From Massospora cicadina (taxonomy: Eukaryota > Entomophthoromycota > Entomophthoromycetes > Entomophthorales > Entomophthoraceae): 64,000 bases of DNA. The notes beneath the pieces are model-generated. The model worked only from the letters and a program-made list of their open reading frames with translations, was not told the DNA's origin and ran no database searches. Numbering within the stretch: position 1 is the first letter of the stretch; each line of letters opens with the position of its first letter. Positions 34,247 to 46,545 of the stretch are shown here, one piece after another. A program made the translations under genes and the position numbers. Where the stretch lies: assembly GCA_022478985.1 (NCBI GenBank), contig JAKSZP010006613.1, positions 62,001 through 126,000 on the forward strand. Reading direction: 5' to 3'.

Positions 34247-34668
34247 TCAACCAATGTTTCTTTCCACGTCTTGAAACACAAGTGACATCTGGTAGTTAGG
34301 AAGATTAAATAAATTCTGGTTAAAGTCAAAGATTCCTTGAAACTCATCTAGGAATTGCTTTAATATTAGGAAATTGTAGAGGTCATTATCAAGTATCACA
34401 ACGGTATTAGACAAAAAAAAATGCATCAAAATTGTCACATTAGTGCGGAATAAGCTCCTAGTTTTTTGGTTAAATTAGGTCCAGAAGTACTGAGCTTGAT
34501 CCAATAATTGATTTCAGATGAAAAACTTCTATCTCTTCCTGAGCTTAGAAGACGTAGTTTGAGTACAGTGCCGGTCTTCAGTATTGTTAGTAGTTTTACT
34601 TTGTGTATGGTGATTTCCACTTTTACAACACTATTGTTGTTAATCATTTTCTGCAGTAAGGATAACAC
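34247..34668 (-). pseudogene. F5 protease and RT N-terminal remnants
   Basis: Frame 34435-34668 contains IHKVKLLTILKTGTVLKLRL, an aspartic protease active site with Lys in place of the catalytic Asp. Frame 34247-34438 contains QFLDEFQGIFDFNQNLF, resembling the region just before gypsy RT. The order protease then RT on the minus strand matches F5 orientation. Confidence 0.6.
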
Positions 34669-34699
34669 TATTGTATGAAGGGTTCCTCCAAATTTTCAT

Positions 34700-35897
34700 A
34701 AAGGCAGGACTCATTGCAAGCCTTGGGTGACTCATAACCTCAATCATAATATTCTTTAACGTGGTTTCTACTAAAGTTTCGCTATCTAAGATACTGTCAA
34801 CGATCTAAGTGGACTTAGAAGCTTGATCAAGTAAGAATGCTCTAAGGCTCAAACTTCGCTTATTTATGTCTGAGGCAGTCTGCACAACCAATTTTTTTAG
34901 AACAAATACAATCATGTACTTAATAAACTTTTAAGCCATGCTCCTCTTCATTGATTCTGTTAAGTTGATGTAGCCTAATTGATTGATCTTATGACCTACT
35001 CTTTAGGTTCTACCTTATCTTCTTTTAATTTAGGACTTCTTCATAAGTACTTTTTTCTGACAGATGTTACATTTGAATTTGACAGACTTTAGGTGATTTT
35101 TTTAAAATGGCTAATAAACTTTCTCCTTAGGTTTATCATTGTTAATCTGCACTTTGATGATAGCCTTATGGTAATGTACAAAGCTGATGATTCTGATTGT
35201 CTTACTTCATCTTACATGTGGCTTTAAAATACAAGACCCCTTTAATGGACTTTTAAGACTAGTGATGTTGTAAAAGTTGTCTAAGCAAAATTATTAGTTG
35301 AAAGTATATTGCATTAAGCTTTATCAAATTTCTAAAGCTCTGACAATAATTCATAGTTCAAATATCACATATTAATCAACTTAAAAAACAATATTTTTTA
35401 ATTAATACAAAACATTAGTGGCGAGCACTTTGAATAATTCTACTATATAACTACATTAAAACGTCAGCTTTAAGGTGCCTATAAAACACCCTTGTTTATA
35501 AGGTAAAAGATGAGGCAGTGAAACACTGTTAATTCGCTTTATTAGCTATGATGCAAAAGCTGAGGTGTTGTGGCATTGTAATCAATAAGTTAAAATATTG
35601 TATGAAATTGGCGGCGATACACAGTCAATGTCCCACTTTACCTTAATTTTATGTACCATTCTTGGAGCTATAATAACAGGAATAAAAATAAGCTACTATT
35701 TTGACTGTAATATATGTCTAATCAACCTTATTATGATTAAGTTATTGTAGAAATTACAGTGACAGAATTCTTGTGTATCATAGTCAATTGAAGATGTCAA
35801 GAGTATTTTATAATTCACCTAAGAATAGGTTTATAGTTCTATTGATAATATAAATTATGACAATACCATAATGTATTCAATTTAGAAAAGGATTAGC
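34700..35897 (-). other. AT-rich F5 interior, probably decayed gag
   Basis: No usable open frame. By position it lies upstream of the F5 protease and so should be gag or leader. Confidence 0.3.
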
Positions 35898-35913
35898 AGA
35901 GTGGAGATACAGC
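35898..35913. repeat. Element D left target-site duplication
   Basis: AGAGTGGAGATACAGC, identical to 37809-37824. Confidence 0.9.
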
Positions 35914-37808
35914 GACTTTTCTTTCTGCTCGCTTTCAATTTTGAGCGATTTTTAAAAACAAGTCAAATTTCCACCACCGCCTCAATGCACCAATCTCCAA
36001 TTTATGCCTCAGATCCACCACCTGCTGCACCAATATGGGGCAGCGGTTCTCCACCTGATAGCATTTAACACCAAGCAGGAAAATGTATTTAGAATGGCTT
36101 GTCCTGTCTGTCAAATACATCCAGCCGCTATGTCCCTCCAAGGGACTTAGCATTTCACCTCACATGAGCCCACCCAACCTGGCCCCACCCCTAGCCCAAC
36201 CTAATTCAATATTCACTTTTGACTCTGCGTCGAGTACAGATGTCTCTTCCCATGCACTGACAAAAAAATATTTGAGCTGGCAACAGCCACCTTTGCACCA
36301 GCAGATTTTATCTACTTCGGTCTTACAAAAGCTATCTTGATATTAGATTTCTTACCAAAGAGGACTCAGCTGATGCAGAAGCTACATCATTAATATAAAA
36401 AAAGACCCCCAGTACCACCACCTGAACACGCCTCCCATATGAAACCACACTTGTTGTAACCTTTGCGAACCTCCCCTCTCACCTTACTCCTAAAACACTT
36501 TATGATGAGTTGATGTCAGGGTTGTCCACTTATAGGTGAAAACCCTATCCTCCAATTTATTATCCCAAGTGGTGCTGAACGCCCAGCGGCACCTCATGCA
36601 ATGGTCATCATTACCCCCCACAAGCTGAACATGGCCCATCATATCCCACTGCACGCCTATATCCCATCTGCACCTGACCATTTCTTTTGGGCCCACACTG
36701 AAAATGATCACACAATTTTCCCCCTTTGATATGAATTGGACGCACCAAAAAAGCATGTCAATATAATTCACACCCTGTAAACACGGCCAACTCCACCCAT
36801 GAGGCCACACCAACAGCTTTTTAGTGGGTTTTGGCTGCCCTCACCCCCACAGGCCATGAGCTCGAATCAAAAGCAAAATCTAGCACCTCAAACCTAAGTT
36901 AACCAATGCACAGCCATGACAACCAATCAGGTGCAGGATTGGACCCATGTTCAACCAAGAAAATCTCCTTCCCAAAACCTACCCAACCAAAATCATCTAC
37001 CACCCTATCTTCCCAATACAACCTGAATCTCTAAAATTTATTGGATATAGTGACCAAATCAGATGAAATCATCCCACCACCAAGTCATCCAATTGTTTAA
37101 CACTTTAGCTGAATTAAGACTTTGATGCCCCAGCCCTAATCACCAATATGTCCCTAAACCCAAAGCCTCCTTTTTCCAAAGTGACTACTAGCTTGCTGTG
37201 GACTCAGTGGCCTAGCCCAATAATCCCCATGCTTGCAAAATGTGTGCAAAAGCTGTCGCAGAATTTAAAAAAGGGCTGACCACCCCTCATTCTTCTCAGA
37301 AATTCCTCCTGCAAAAGAAGAAATCCAACAACTATATGAAACTGCACCACTTCTGTCAAGCATGTCGCTGAACTGGCAGAATATTCCCCATTCACATGCA
37401 CCACAAAAGCCAACACTTAACTGGAACAACCTCTCAATGACTGCATTCAGGCTGAACACCACGTTTCCAAACTCATAGAGGCGTTAACCAGGCCCAGATT
37501 GTTGATCTCAACAACTATATTCTTCACCTTGACACTCATCCCACGGATACACCAACCCCTTGCTCTCAGCATTGATCTGCCTCTACAATGCTGAGACTGA
37601 TTATGACCCACCTGATCCCCCCCACCGCCATGATGGGGTAAGCGGCTCGCCGCTGTGCCACCTGTTATAATATAATCTCATTTCTTTTTGTGTCTTTCTG
37701 CACAAAAAGGGCAGTCAATTCATTCATTATTTTTAGTCAGTTTAGTTTTGGAGTATTAGTTTTAAGATTGTCCTTCCCCTGGTTGGTTTGCCTCGGTTAA
37801 AATAAAAA
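35914..37808 (+). mobile_element. D: ORF1-only LINE derivative
   Basis: A 1.9-kb insert between perfect 16-bp duplications. Its first bases (GACTTTTCTTTCTGCTCG) match the starts of LINE-B and LINE-C. Its end (TGGTTGGTTTGCCTCGGTTAAAATAAA, split here as TGGTTGGTTTG and CCTCGGTTAAAATAAA) resembles the LINE-C end (GGTTGACTTACCTTGGTTAAATAAA). The interior encodes decayed ORF1-like sequence but no endonuclease or RT. It is C-rich, unlike the flanking F5 DNA. It would depend on a full LINE for movement. Confidence 0.8.
36260..36740 (+). pseudogene. ORF1 remnant inside D
   Basis: Frame pieces IFELATATFAPADFIYFGLT and LDIRFLTKEDSADAEATSLI align with LINE-B ORF1 around WEKFCEDVHKIFL and WLDLGFESKIAADEAAVVR. 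TLVVTFANLPSHLTPKTLYD aligns with IFLTFNFLPTTVKRAILEQH, and MVIITPHKLNMAHHIPLHAY with AIAVLTPSEEIVKDLTQIPH. Frames are broken by stops; the zinc knuckle is not visible. Confidence 0.7.
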
Positions 37809-37824
37809 AGAGTGGAGATACAGC
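37809..37824. repeat. Element D right target-site duplication
   Basis: Identical to 35898-35913. Confidence 0.9.
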
Positions 37825-38990
37825 ATGTTGCCTCCTGTGCAGAGTGTATAACCATGAAATCCTGCCCGTGAGCCATGTTAGGTGGAAGTGCAAGGAGAGA
37901 TAAAATAGGTGAATATGCAAAATGGCATCATAAATAGGCCTATAGGTTAATATTAATTTACAAGTGGAAATATTTATAACAATTAAAAAAACATTTTTGA
38001 AGATTTTTACAAAAAGATCTCATGTTATCAGATTTATTTATGTTATTGTGTTAGACTAGGTAATATTTTGATCAGAAGGATCATAGAACAGTTGCTATAG
38101 CTCATAGAGACAAGGATATCACTAAGATAATTGAAGACAAGATAACAAGTTACTGAAAGTATTCTCTGTAAGGATTTTGTTTTTGTACAATAAGCGAAGT
38201 GATTCCAACTCTACCCTCATATTGAAAAACCAGTCTCATGTATTAGACGAGAATTAAACAGGTATATTATAAGGCCAAGCGACATAGCATCAGTAGTTTC
38301 AGGTATGATTCAATAGAACCAAGTAAGAAAATCTTTATGTTAGCTAGATTAAGGCTCCTGTTGTCCCAAGCTTTGTGTTCAGAGGTAATATCTTTTCGCA
38401 TAGTGCACAATTGATTCAAGATTTCCTATTCTCTTGGCGAGGAACCCTTGTTCTGTAATTGGGAGTCCTGTTCAATTTTAAACTGGCAATAAAGTTCTTT
38501 TGACTTTGGCCCAAGTATGGTGGGGTCAAAGTGTAAATTAAAGAACCACCTGCGCTTCTCTTCATATACATCTCAAGACATGGTGAGCTTATTATTTGAC
38601 GCTGGGTATGTCTTGCTCTTTTTGTATAACTTTTAATACCTGGCTATAGTTCCCTTGCGAGGGGTGAACTTAAGCTTAATTACTAGCAGTAATTGTGGTC
38701 TTTTCAGAATTAACTTGACGTGAGAAAGATCTTTACTGGTGTGTTAGTACTTGTATTGCGTTCCATAGAATAGGTAATAGTCTTTAGATTATGTCTAACT
38801 TGCATAGTGTTCACATCTTAAGCATGCAATCAACTGGTCATGGCTATCTAACTTGGTAAATTCAAAAAGACTTTAGTCAGGTTGATTGTTCTAGCTCTAA
38901 ATAAAACTTTAACATTTCTCACTTGAATTGTTTTTCCCCTAATGTCCTTAATTGCACTGGTAATGATCTAACTCTTAATATCTTGATAAG
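37825..38990 (-). other. F5 interior right of D, no clear gene
   Basis: AT-rich. A minus-strand stretch near 38400-38620 gives protein-like pieces (LPITEQGFLAKRIGNLESIV) that could be gag, but I do not recognise a motif. Confidence 0.3.
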
Positions 38991-41260
38991 CAAATGAGCT
39001 TCATACGCTTCAAAATAATTAAGAATCATGTACATACTCTATAGATTCATATCTTTTATAAAAGTTCTTCTCAATGGTACACTTCAATGGTAGTTTAATA
39101 GAAAAATACTCAATTTTTAGTAATGCTCACTATAAGGGGCTCCAGATATTCCTGAGAATGGCCCACTTGCTTAGAGTTCATATGTAAAGGGTTTAGTCAC
39201 TTGAGAAAAGTATTTAACTGTTCACAAGGAGTATCATTAAGTAAATTGGAGGTTTTGTCCTTCTGTACATGGGACTTTTAACATGGTTCAAATTATGTCT
39301 AGTCATATTGGTGGCTTAAATCTATAAAATAATTCCAGGCTGTTCATAAGCACGACAGAACTTTTCCCAACCACTGCTAAAAAACTAATAGACCTAGCTT
39401 TATAACAAAAACTTCTGCATTTTACGTTATTCCCCAAAATAAAAAATAATGAATACACATTCTATAATAAAGGCTAATTTATTGTCTAGATTTTAAAAAA
39501 GTATAAAGTCATGAAGGGATTTAGGGTGCATGAAGTATGACTTAGTTATTAGAAAAATCAGCTTGACTTCATAAAGCTCAATTTTTGCATATGTAAAAAA
39601 GTTTCATGGACAATAAAGGTTCTATTACTTTATTGTATGAGCCCTTCTGGGCTTCTTTAAAAAATATTAAATGGAGCTCTGCCTCCTTTTGTATATGTGA
39701 CTGCTGTTCTGAGATCAATTGTGGCTCATGTTGTTCTTTGTGGAGCTTGTGGCTGCATGAGTACATTTTGCATCTTTTTGATGAAGTTTGCAATTTAGTT
39801 CACTTACCGTTTTGGTATAACTTACATTATTTAGCTTTATACAAATGAAAATAATTTCTTATAAAAGATCTTTTTTCTGCTAATATTGCATTTTAACCCA
39901 AAGACTAAATTTAATTCTGTGAAGCGTCATCTGTGACATCATACGCATAGTCTTATGGACTGATATTTAAACTCTTGTGTATTCTTACAGAATAGGAACC
40001 ATCTGAAAAATATCGCAGTGGTCAGGTGATATATGAGCCTCTTTTAAGATTTTAACCAAATATATTGATTTCCATATGATTGGGACTATAAATCCATTAC
40101 ACCAGCGGATGCAATCCCATTTCTATGGTATGACTCAATTGTTGAGTCAGTGTAATTTCTAGATAATTTCTATTTATTTTTTATGGAAAAATAATTATAA
40201 TTTAAGCTCTCAAATCACATTTCTCCAGTTGCTGGAATGCTGGCACCTATTATGCTTTTATACCTAAAAAATAAAATCACTAGAGCACTTCTCAATATTA
40301 CTTATTAGTTGAGAGTATGTTCCCTTTACCCACGCTGTTTCTATCTTGTTATTTTTATAGTAATAAAAACCCATTTTGCGTATGTCTGGCATCCCACTTT
40401 AAGTCTCTTAAAAGTATTTTGTTTAAATTAATAAATCTAGATTGGCTACTGGGTATTACTCAGTTCTAGTCTCAATGTTAGAGTTAGCAGTATAAATCAC
40501 AAGTAATGACTTGATAAGCATGTGCTTACCAGGATAAGTGGTGTTCTGAAAATGGATGTTCAGAAGAGAAATGGCATGATTGCTAGCCAAGCTTCGCTTT
40601 TATAGGACCTAATGTTCACTATGCACCTTTTTATGCACACACTGTAAAACCCAATATGTTAAAGAGAAAAGCGGTATAAGAGTTCCTGCTGCACCTTTGC
40701 CTGTTAATGTATATAAAGAGCTACTATTGCTTTTCGTGTGATACTAATAGAATGGCCAAACTCATTTGGGTCAAAGCTTACCTATTTTGTATTGTTTTCA
40801 CCTTATGTTTTGAAATTTCAACCCAATCTACTACGCCAAAAGATCATGGTAACCCTCCTTTGGCCTGCGTTTGCATTCTTTTGCATGGCAAGTGAGGTCT
40901 TGAAAACCTTGTATTTTACAGCCACATCAACAGGACTTTAGAGCAGTCAAAGCATATTAAGGTCCTTATATTTTCTAAAGTATGAATATTGCTAGCCAGG
41001 TTAGATGCGACTTTATCGCTAATTCAGGCTGCTAAATTGTTAGTACCAAAAAAATAAGATATAATGGGTATTTCCTGTGGGGTTTTTCCATGGGCCATGG
41101 AATTACCCCTATCGTTGAGCTTTTACCAGCATATATTTCTGGGCAATCACTTTTACCAGCCTGGTATTAGCATCTCACCACCATTCTCTATTTCATCTTT
41201 TGTGGGGGAAGATGTTAAATAAAGTTTATTGGATAATAATAGGGTGGACTCAGTTTCTGC
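38990..41260 (-). repeat. Right copy of the diverged repeat flanking F5 (possible 5' LTR)
   Basis: Matches blocks of 3400-4880 in the same order and orientation, as described for the left copy. It is longer (about 2.3 kb against 1.5 kb), so it may hold an insertion. Short open frames inside (for example 39606-39848, 40707-40941) have no recognisable content. Confidence 0.4.
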
Positions 41261-42180
41261 TAATAATAAGGACACTTCAAATTTTTAGTCCTGCCCAGCC
41301 ATTCCTTGAAGCAATGGGCGGGAAAAAATCCATAAGGGTTTTATAAGGTTTTCATCAAAGGCCTTTTAGTCAATACAGTTTGAGGGACAATAAAGATCTC
41401 TTGCCAAATAGCACAAATATTTAAATTAGGTACTTAGTAAACAGACCATCTGTATGAAGATAACCTTAGAAAAACAAGGAGCTCTTATAGAGACTCTTGA
41501 TAAAATTGTTCAAATAATTGACTGAGCTTTTTCTAAGGAGAGTCAGGATGCTTATAGTCAAGCTCTGTTGATGACTTTATAGGTTAAAAGAACATGGGAG
41601 GAATGTTTAATTTTTTTCGTCCTCTTGCTCAGGATCCTAAGTATTTTCTACACAGCTACAACTAATGTTCAGACAAAAACTCAAATTCAGACCTATTCTC
41701 AACCTTGGTGCCAACGCGCCTAGATTGGATACTGAAGGAAGAGATTGGGCGAAATAAATGGAGAACGAAATCTTCCAGTTACAAGAATTAAAAAATTAAA
41801 ATATTGCCCTCTCAGGAAGAGTAAAAGCAAAATATTTAGGAAGTACTTATTAAATAAGAGTCATAACTATTTTGAGCCACTAATTTTTGCAGTGAAACAA
41901 TACAGAGGCCCAGACTAGAAAGTTAATTCTTAAAACGCTAAATAATCAAAATACCAAGAATGGGCCTGGGGAATTTACAATTTAAGTTTTTGGTCAAATA
42001 CTTAGGTCTAAATTTTTTTATATTTTACTTAATTTTACATATAATATTAGTTGAGGAGTGTAACCAAGAAGTGAAGGTTATGCACTCTATTTGATTTTGA
42101 TCACTTGCTTGATAAATATGAGATTTAGAAACCTTAAAATCACATAACATTTTTGCCAGTGCTGCTTTATGCCTAAGTAA
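41261..42180. other. AT-rich stretch, no recognisable gene
   Basis: No long frame on either strand. TGGTGCCAACGCGCC at 41707-41721 resembles an LTR-element primer-binding site, followed by a weakly coiled-coil-like plus-strand stretch, but no LTR was found to go with it. Confidence 0.3.
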
Positions 42181-42184
42181 ATGA

Positions 42185-43820
42185 GATGAACACCCACTGC
42201 CCCCATGTGTGGTGGTGCATCACCTCCTGACCTTATCAGCCACTACCAAATCGCTCCCAGGCTGTCCCAGCTAGCACACCAAACGCTTTTAGTTTTTAAA
42301 TTCCGTCTTGGTATTAAGACCATCTTCTCGTGCATTCCCAGGCGGTGCTTTGAAGCCCCCTGGTGCTCCCTTAGCACAATGTGCATTCTGGCCTTAAGTC
42401 AGGTATAGGAACAATCCCCCTATGTGAGTGCAGCCATCATTAAGGTGGCATGATGTTGTAAAAAAACCACATAACTTTTTTATTTCATCCCTTGAGGGGT
42501 AATTTGGCTTGAGCTTTACTTGTGAAGCCCAAGACATGGCGGCAGAACAGCTGCCATTATCTTATAAAAATACCTCCATACTGAACATCTGTACTCAGCT
42601 GTAAGACGAGTGCCTTACTGGTGGTGCAGTTTGTTGGTTTGCTCTCCCATCTCTCTGAAAGCCTCTGCCCCATAATCACAAAGGGTTTTGTAGCCTACGT
42701 GATAACCCAGATGCTAAGTTTTGTGGTTTCCAATTGTGATGATCATCTTGAGGGGCCTCATGCTTGTGCAGTGATCTACCACTCCCATTGAGACACCAAC
42801 TTTGTGATACCCACCAGCATCATGATCAGATTAACTTCTGATCACCTCTTATGGGAAGGCGTCAAAAGCAGCCACACCATATGTTCCATGCACTTCAACT
42901 TGACAATTTGAAGTGCAAGTGACCAGAATTTGCAACTGACAGTACTTTCGCTGCTTTAACCTTAGGCATTAGCTCCTCTATGGCCTTGCTGAAGTTTTAA
43001 AATGGGATCAACCTTCCTCCCAACCCTCATCTGCCTGGGCGGCGCCCACATCACTCTGTCCAACCTGAGCCTGACTGCCAGAATTAATCCTGAGCATATT
43101 GCATCTTATGCATTGGCAGAATTGCCATGGTCTACTATGTGCGGCCAAGCAGTTCCTGCCTCTCACCCAATTTTGTTGATTGTCCAGCTATAGCCGAATT
43201 AGTTACACTTGAACTCCCAAATGTGTGGATGACAATGAACAGATCTATGGAATCAAATTAACTTTGACTATCCTTAATTTTTTAAACATCCCCACAATGC
43301 GACTCCCTGCCACCGTTTTTGTCCTCTTAAGAGGTATCCAAATTTATAAAAATACTTCTAAAAGGCTTTCAAAGCAGCAGCTGCGTCCACCAACTCTCTC
43401 TTCCACCAAACCCTACATATAGTGATGGAGCCACATTGAGAGGGTTTTATCCCTAGTTGCTCCATAGGTTCACAAAAAAATTTCAAATATTAAATTGAAG
43501 AGCTCACTATTGCTGCAAGTTGCTTATGCTCTGGTGCTTTGTTAACTTTACTCTTTGTGTTCAACTACCCCCAACCTGACAGCACATTAAGTCCTTTAGA
43601 TACGTGCCTGGATTTATCAACTTTGTTAAACACCAAATTGTCAAAACGTTAAGGCGATGTATACCATTGGCCTCATTGACAAATAAATTCTCACCTCTAA
43701 CTCCTTCTGCCACACACCACTGACGCCTCAACCCCCATTTTATCCACCTCCGCCCACTACCTGAACAAACAGGTGCTACACTAAAATTCCTCTAACCCTC
43801 TTCCCCTTGTTATATGAATG
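42185..43820 (+). other. C-rich relic, possibly another decayed LINE ORF1 copy
   Basis: The base composition contrasts with both flanks and resembles D. The stretch ATTCCCAGGCGGTGCTTTGA around 42334-42390 aligns with ATCCCAAGTGGTGCTGAACG of D (about 36560-36610). The rest does not align well. Open frames 42205-42408 and 43002-43193 have no motif that I recognise. Confidence 0.35.
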
Positions 43821-43830
43821 CTTAGAGTCA

Positions 43831-45155
43831 TGAAGACAGCAAGTTTAATTTTGACTGGACTTCCAGTTTGGATGCAAAGCAATAAACGACAAGCCCAAAT
43901 GCCAGAGGTACTTCTGCTTGAACAAATGTTATGAGAACGGGAGCGAATTTTGTAAATGAGTTACCATGTGCCACTTTGTGAATATAACCTATCAATGAAC
44001 CAGGCAAGCACAGCCCCAGGGCCTGTAAGTTTTTAAAAAAATGGGTTGGGAAGGGTGGGTTAAATTTCATAATAAGTTCTGATTCTAAAATGGGACTTTA
44101 TTGGAGATGTAAAATTAAGAATCAACTGACAATTTCCTCAGTGTGCTAGAACTGATTAAATAGACAATCAATTTTAAGAAATAGTTTAGAAAAGCTTAGG
44201 ACCAGGACCCTCAAGATTCTACCTAACACGGCGAACTTTGAGCGAGGGGGAAGTAAAATGGACCTAAAAGAATTGACATTGAAAGTTTTGGCATTGAGCC
44301 TTGTTGCTACAAATTGGCCTTGAACACCTGAATAGAGAATTTACCATTTTTTGATGGATAGTGTGTTGGAATCTCGCCTGACAGGCACCGGGAATCTCCC
44401 TAGTCCACCCCACATATGGTAGTCATAAGAGGTTGGTAATGGGTTTGGAATACCCAACCTGGTTGAACCTGGTCACTTTGGCATCCATTTGGCCAAGCAA
44501 GATTTATCAAATGACGATCCTGGTATAAGAAGGGAGGGTTTTGAGTTGGAGGCGACTCTAAACAATGACGTGAAGCCATTGGCGATCTTTGCAAAAATCC
44601 AACATAAGGCACATTTGTCTAAAAAGGTACATGCATGTCAGGCTTTGTTTCAAAATTTTGGAGGCAGATTTCTAAATTGATGGCAACGTTTCCATGACCT
44701 AATGCTATTGTTGTGTTTTTGCTGAGCCTCGTTAATGGAAATATCTTTTTTGGCAGGATCAAACCTGGCGGGCTTTACTCCTGATGTTTTTGAAGCTGGG
44801 TTTAATCTTACAATCTCATTTCCAGTAGCTCAATGCCGCTGACGATTGTGGCAATCTTTTGACCCTTTATATAACATTGAATGAACATGCGCGCCCCTCA
44901 GGCCTCGTTGTTGTGGGTATATGGCTTTCAGGTAAAACATCACAAATTTAAAATTTGAAAATACTATTTCAGAGGAAGAAATTGTGAGGAAAGGCGGTGG
45001 ATTCTTCATAGTGATCGCTTTTATTCAACGCACATCTACCACATGGGCGAGATCACCATGCATAATGAGAGAGACAACTGCCCACTTTGGACCCTTTTCT
45101 ATAGGGAATGGGAACACTAACCAGTCTAAGCAGAGGGGCTCTTCTCTGACTAAAA
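43831..45155 (-). repeat. F4 3' LTR
   Basis: Aligns with 48977-50310 through many anchors, for example CAAGCCCAAATGCCA (43893 and 49040) and TACCACATGGGCGAGATCACC (45038 and 50190, 20 bases or more shared). Confidence 0.85.
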
Positions 45156-45359
45156 TTACCCTTTACTTTTGCAAAAGGGGGCGACCACCAGGGAATAGCT
45201 CAAGAGCCAAATTTTTGTGAGCTTTATGTAACTTGATCGCTGATAAAGCAGAAATCTTTGGGGGATGACGTGAGCTTCTAAGTGGGAGGCATTGAAAGCC
45301 TCGAAAAGATCCAAGCAGTTTTTACAATCATGGGCTCTGCCCAACTGTTCTCATAAGCT

Positions 45360-46545
45360 ATGAGCCTTTCCAAGTTACATGATATTGAACAAATTGCCAA
45401 GAATTGTAGGAAGCCAGGATGTCCTCTACTTCAGCCTCCTCCGCATCCTTAATCACAATAGGTTATGGATCCAATAGGATTACCCCCTTAAACGGGGATA
45501 ACTGAGACACATTGAAGACTGAGTGTTGCTTCCACTGAGATGTCAATTGCAATTGAAAAGTGGCATTACTCAAATCCTCATCCACCAAATGGTGACCCAA
45601 GAATTTGCTTGTGAACTTATGTGAGGGAACCTGAATCTGCAAATGTCACGTGTCAAGAATACATGTGAACCAACCTTGATTTCATAAGCTGGGAGCCACT
45701 TTCAATCTGCATACTACTTGTAGTTGCTTATTGCCTTAGCGAGGTGCTCTAAAAACTAGGACTGCGTTTTCTAGAAATGTTGGGCATAATCAGTGGCGTC
45801 AGGTACCTCTGGGTGAAGACACAGGCTAACGGAGAATGAGGGGTTGTACTTTAAGGTCGCTTCATAAGAGGAGAATCCAGTGGAGGCGTGTTTTTCATTA
45901 TTATACGCAAACTAAGTGAGGGGAAGGGCATTGGCCCAGATATCCAGAGCAACAGCCGTGAAGCAAAGAAGGTACTTTTTAAGGAACAAATTAAACCATT
46001 CAGTTTGTAAATCAGATTGAGGTTAGTATGCTGTGGAGCGGAAAGGCGTAATTTTCAAGATCACCAAGAGCTCATTCCAGAATTGTGGCATGAACTGGGG
46101 CATACAGTCGATGACAATCTGATGTGGGGAGGCCAAACATTGAGAACACATTACACACAAAAAGACAAGAACTTTCCTCAGAAGTGATAGCGGAGGAACA
46201 AGGGATAAAAGAGGGCAATTTTTTGAAGTGGTCAAAAACCACCATCACCACAGTAAACCCATCAGAGTTGGGAAGTTTAACGATAAAGTCCATGGATACC
46301 AATGTCCATGGACCTTCTGCCTGTTCTAAAGGATGATGAAGACCATGCTTGCCAGACAAGTCCAACTTGGCCCATGCACAATTTACACGATCTGAGATCC
46401 ATGCCAGAACATCCCATGACAAAACCACCCAATTATAGGTACAATTGATCAAGTCAAGCCACTTCTTATTTCCTGGAGGCCCAAGTGCAGGATGATCATG
46501 GTGAGCCTGAATACTTTGACTTGAAGGAGGGGATGAACCCAAAAC
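45360..46545 (-). pseudogene. F4 integrase remnant
   Basis: Frame 46072-46542 contains HPALGPPGNKKWLDLINCTY and GPWTLVSMDFIVKLPNSDGF followed by TVVMVVFDHFKK, the first catalytic Asp region of a chromovirus-like integrase, then MFGLPTSDCHRL with the second Asp. Downstream (to 45360) are short pieces of the C-terminal region, including a KGVILLDP-like stretch near 45465-45495. Frames are broken beyond 46072. Confidence 0.82.

Noticed and set aside
39606..39848. Cysteine-rich 80-codon plus-strand frame
   Set aside because: The cysteines come from TGT/TGC in a T-rich stretch, no conserved spacing is seen, and the homologous left repeat copy is not open.
40707..40941. Two overlapping plus-strand frames with hydrophobic, membrane-like sequence
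   Set aside because: They are short, overlap each other in different frames and lie within the diverged repeat; there is no support for a real gene.
41707..41721. TGGTGCCAACGCGCC as a primer-binding site of another LTR element
   Set aside because: No LTR end or partner LTR could be found next to it, so it is mentioned only as a weak hint.
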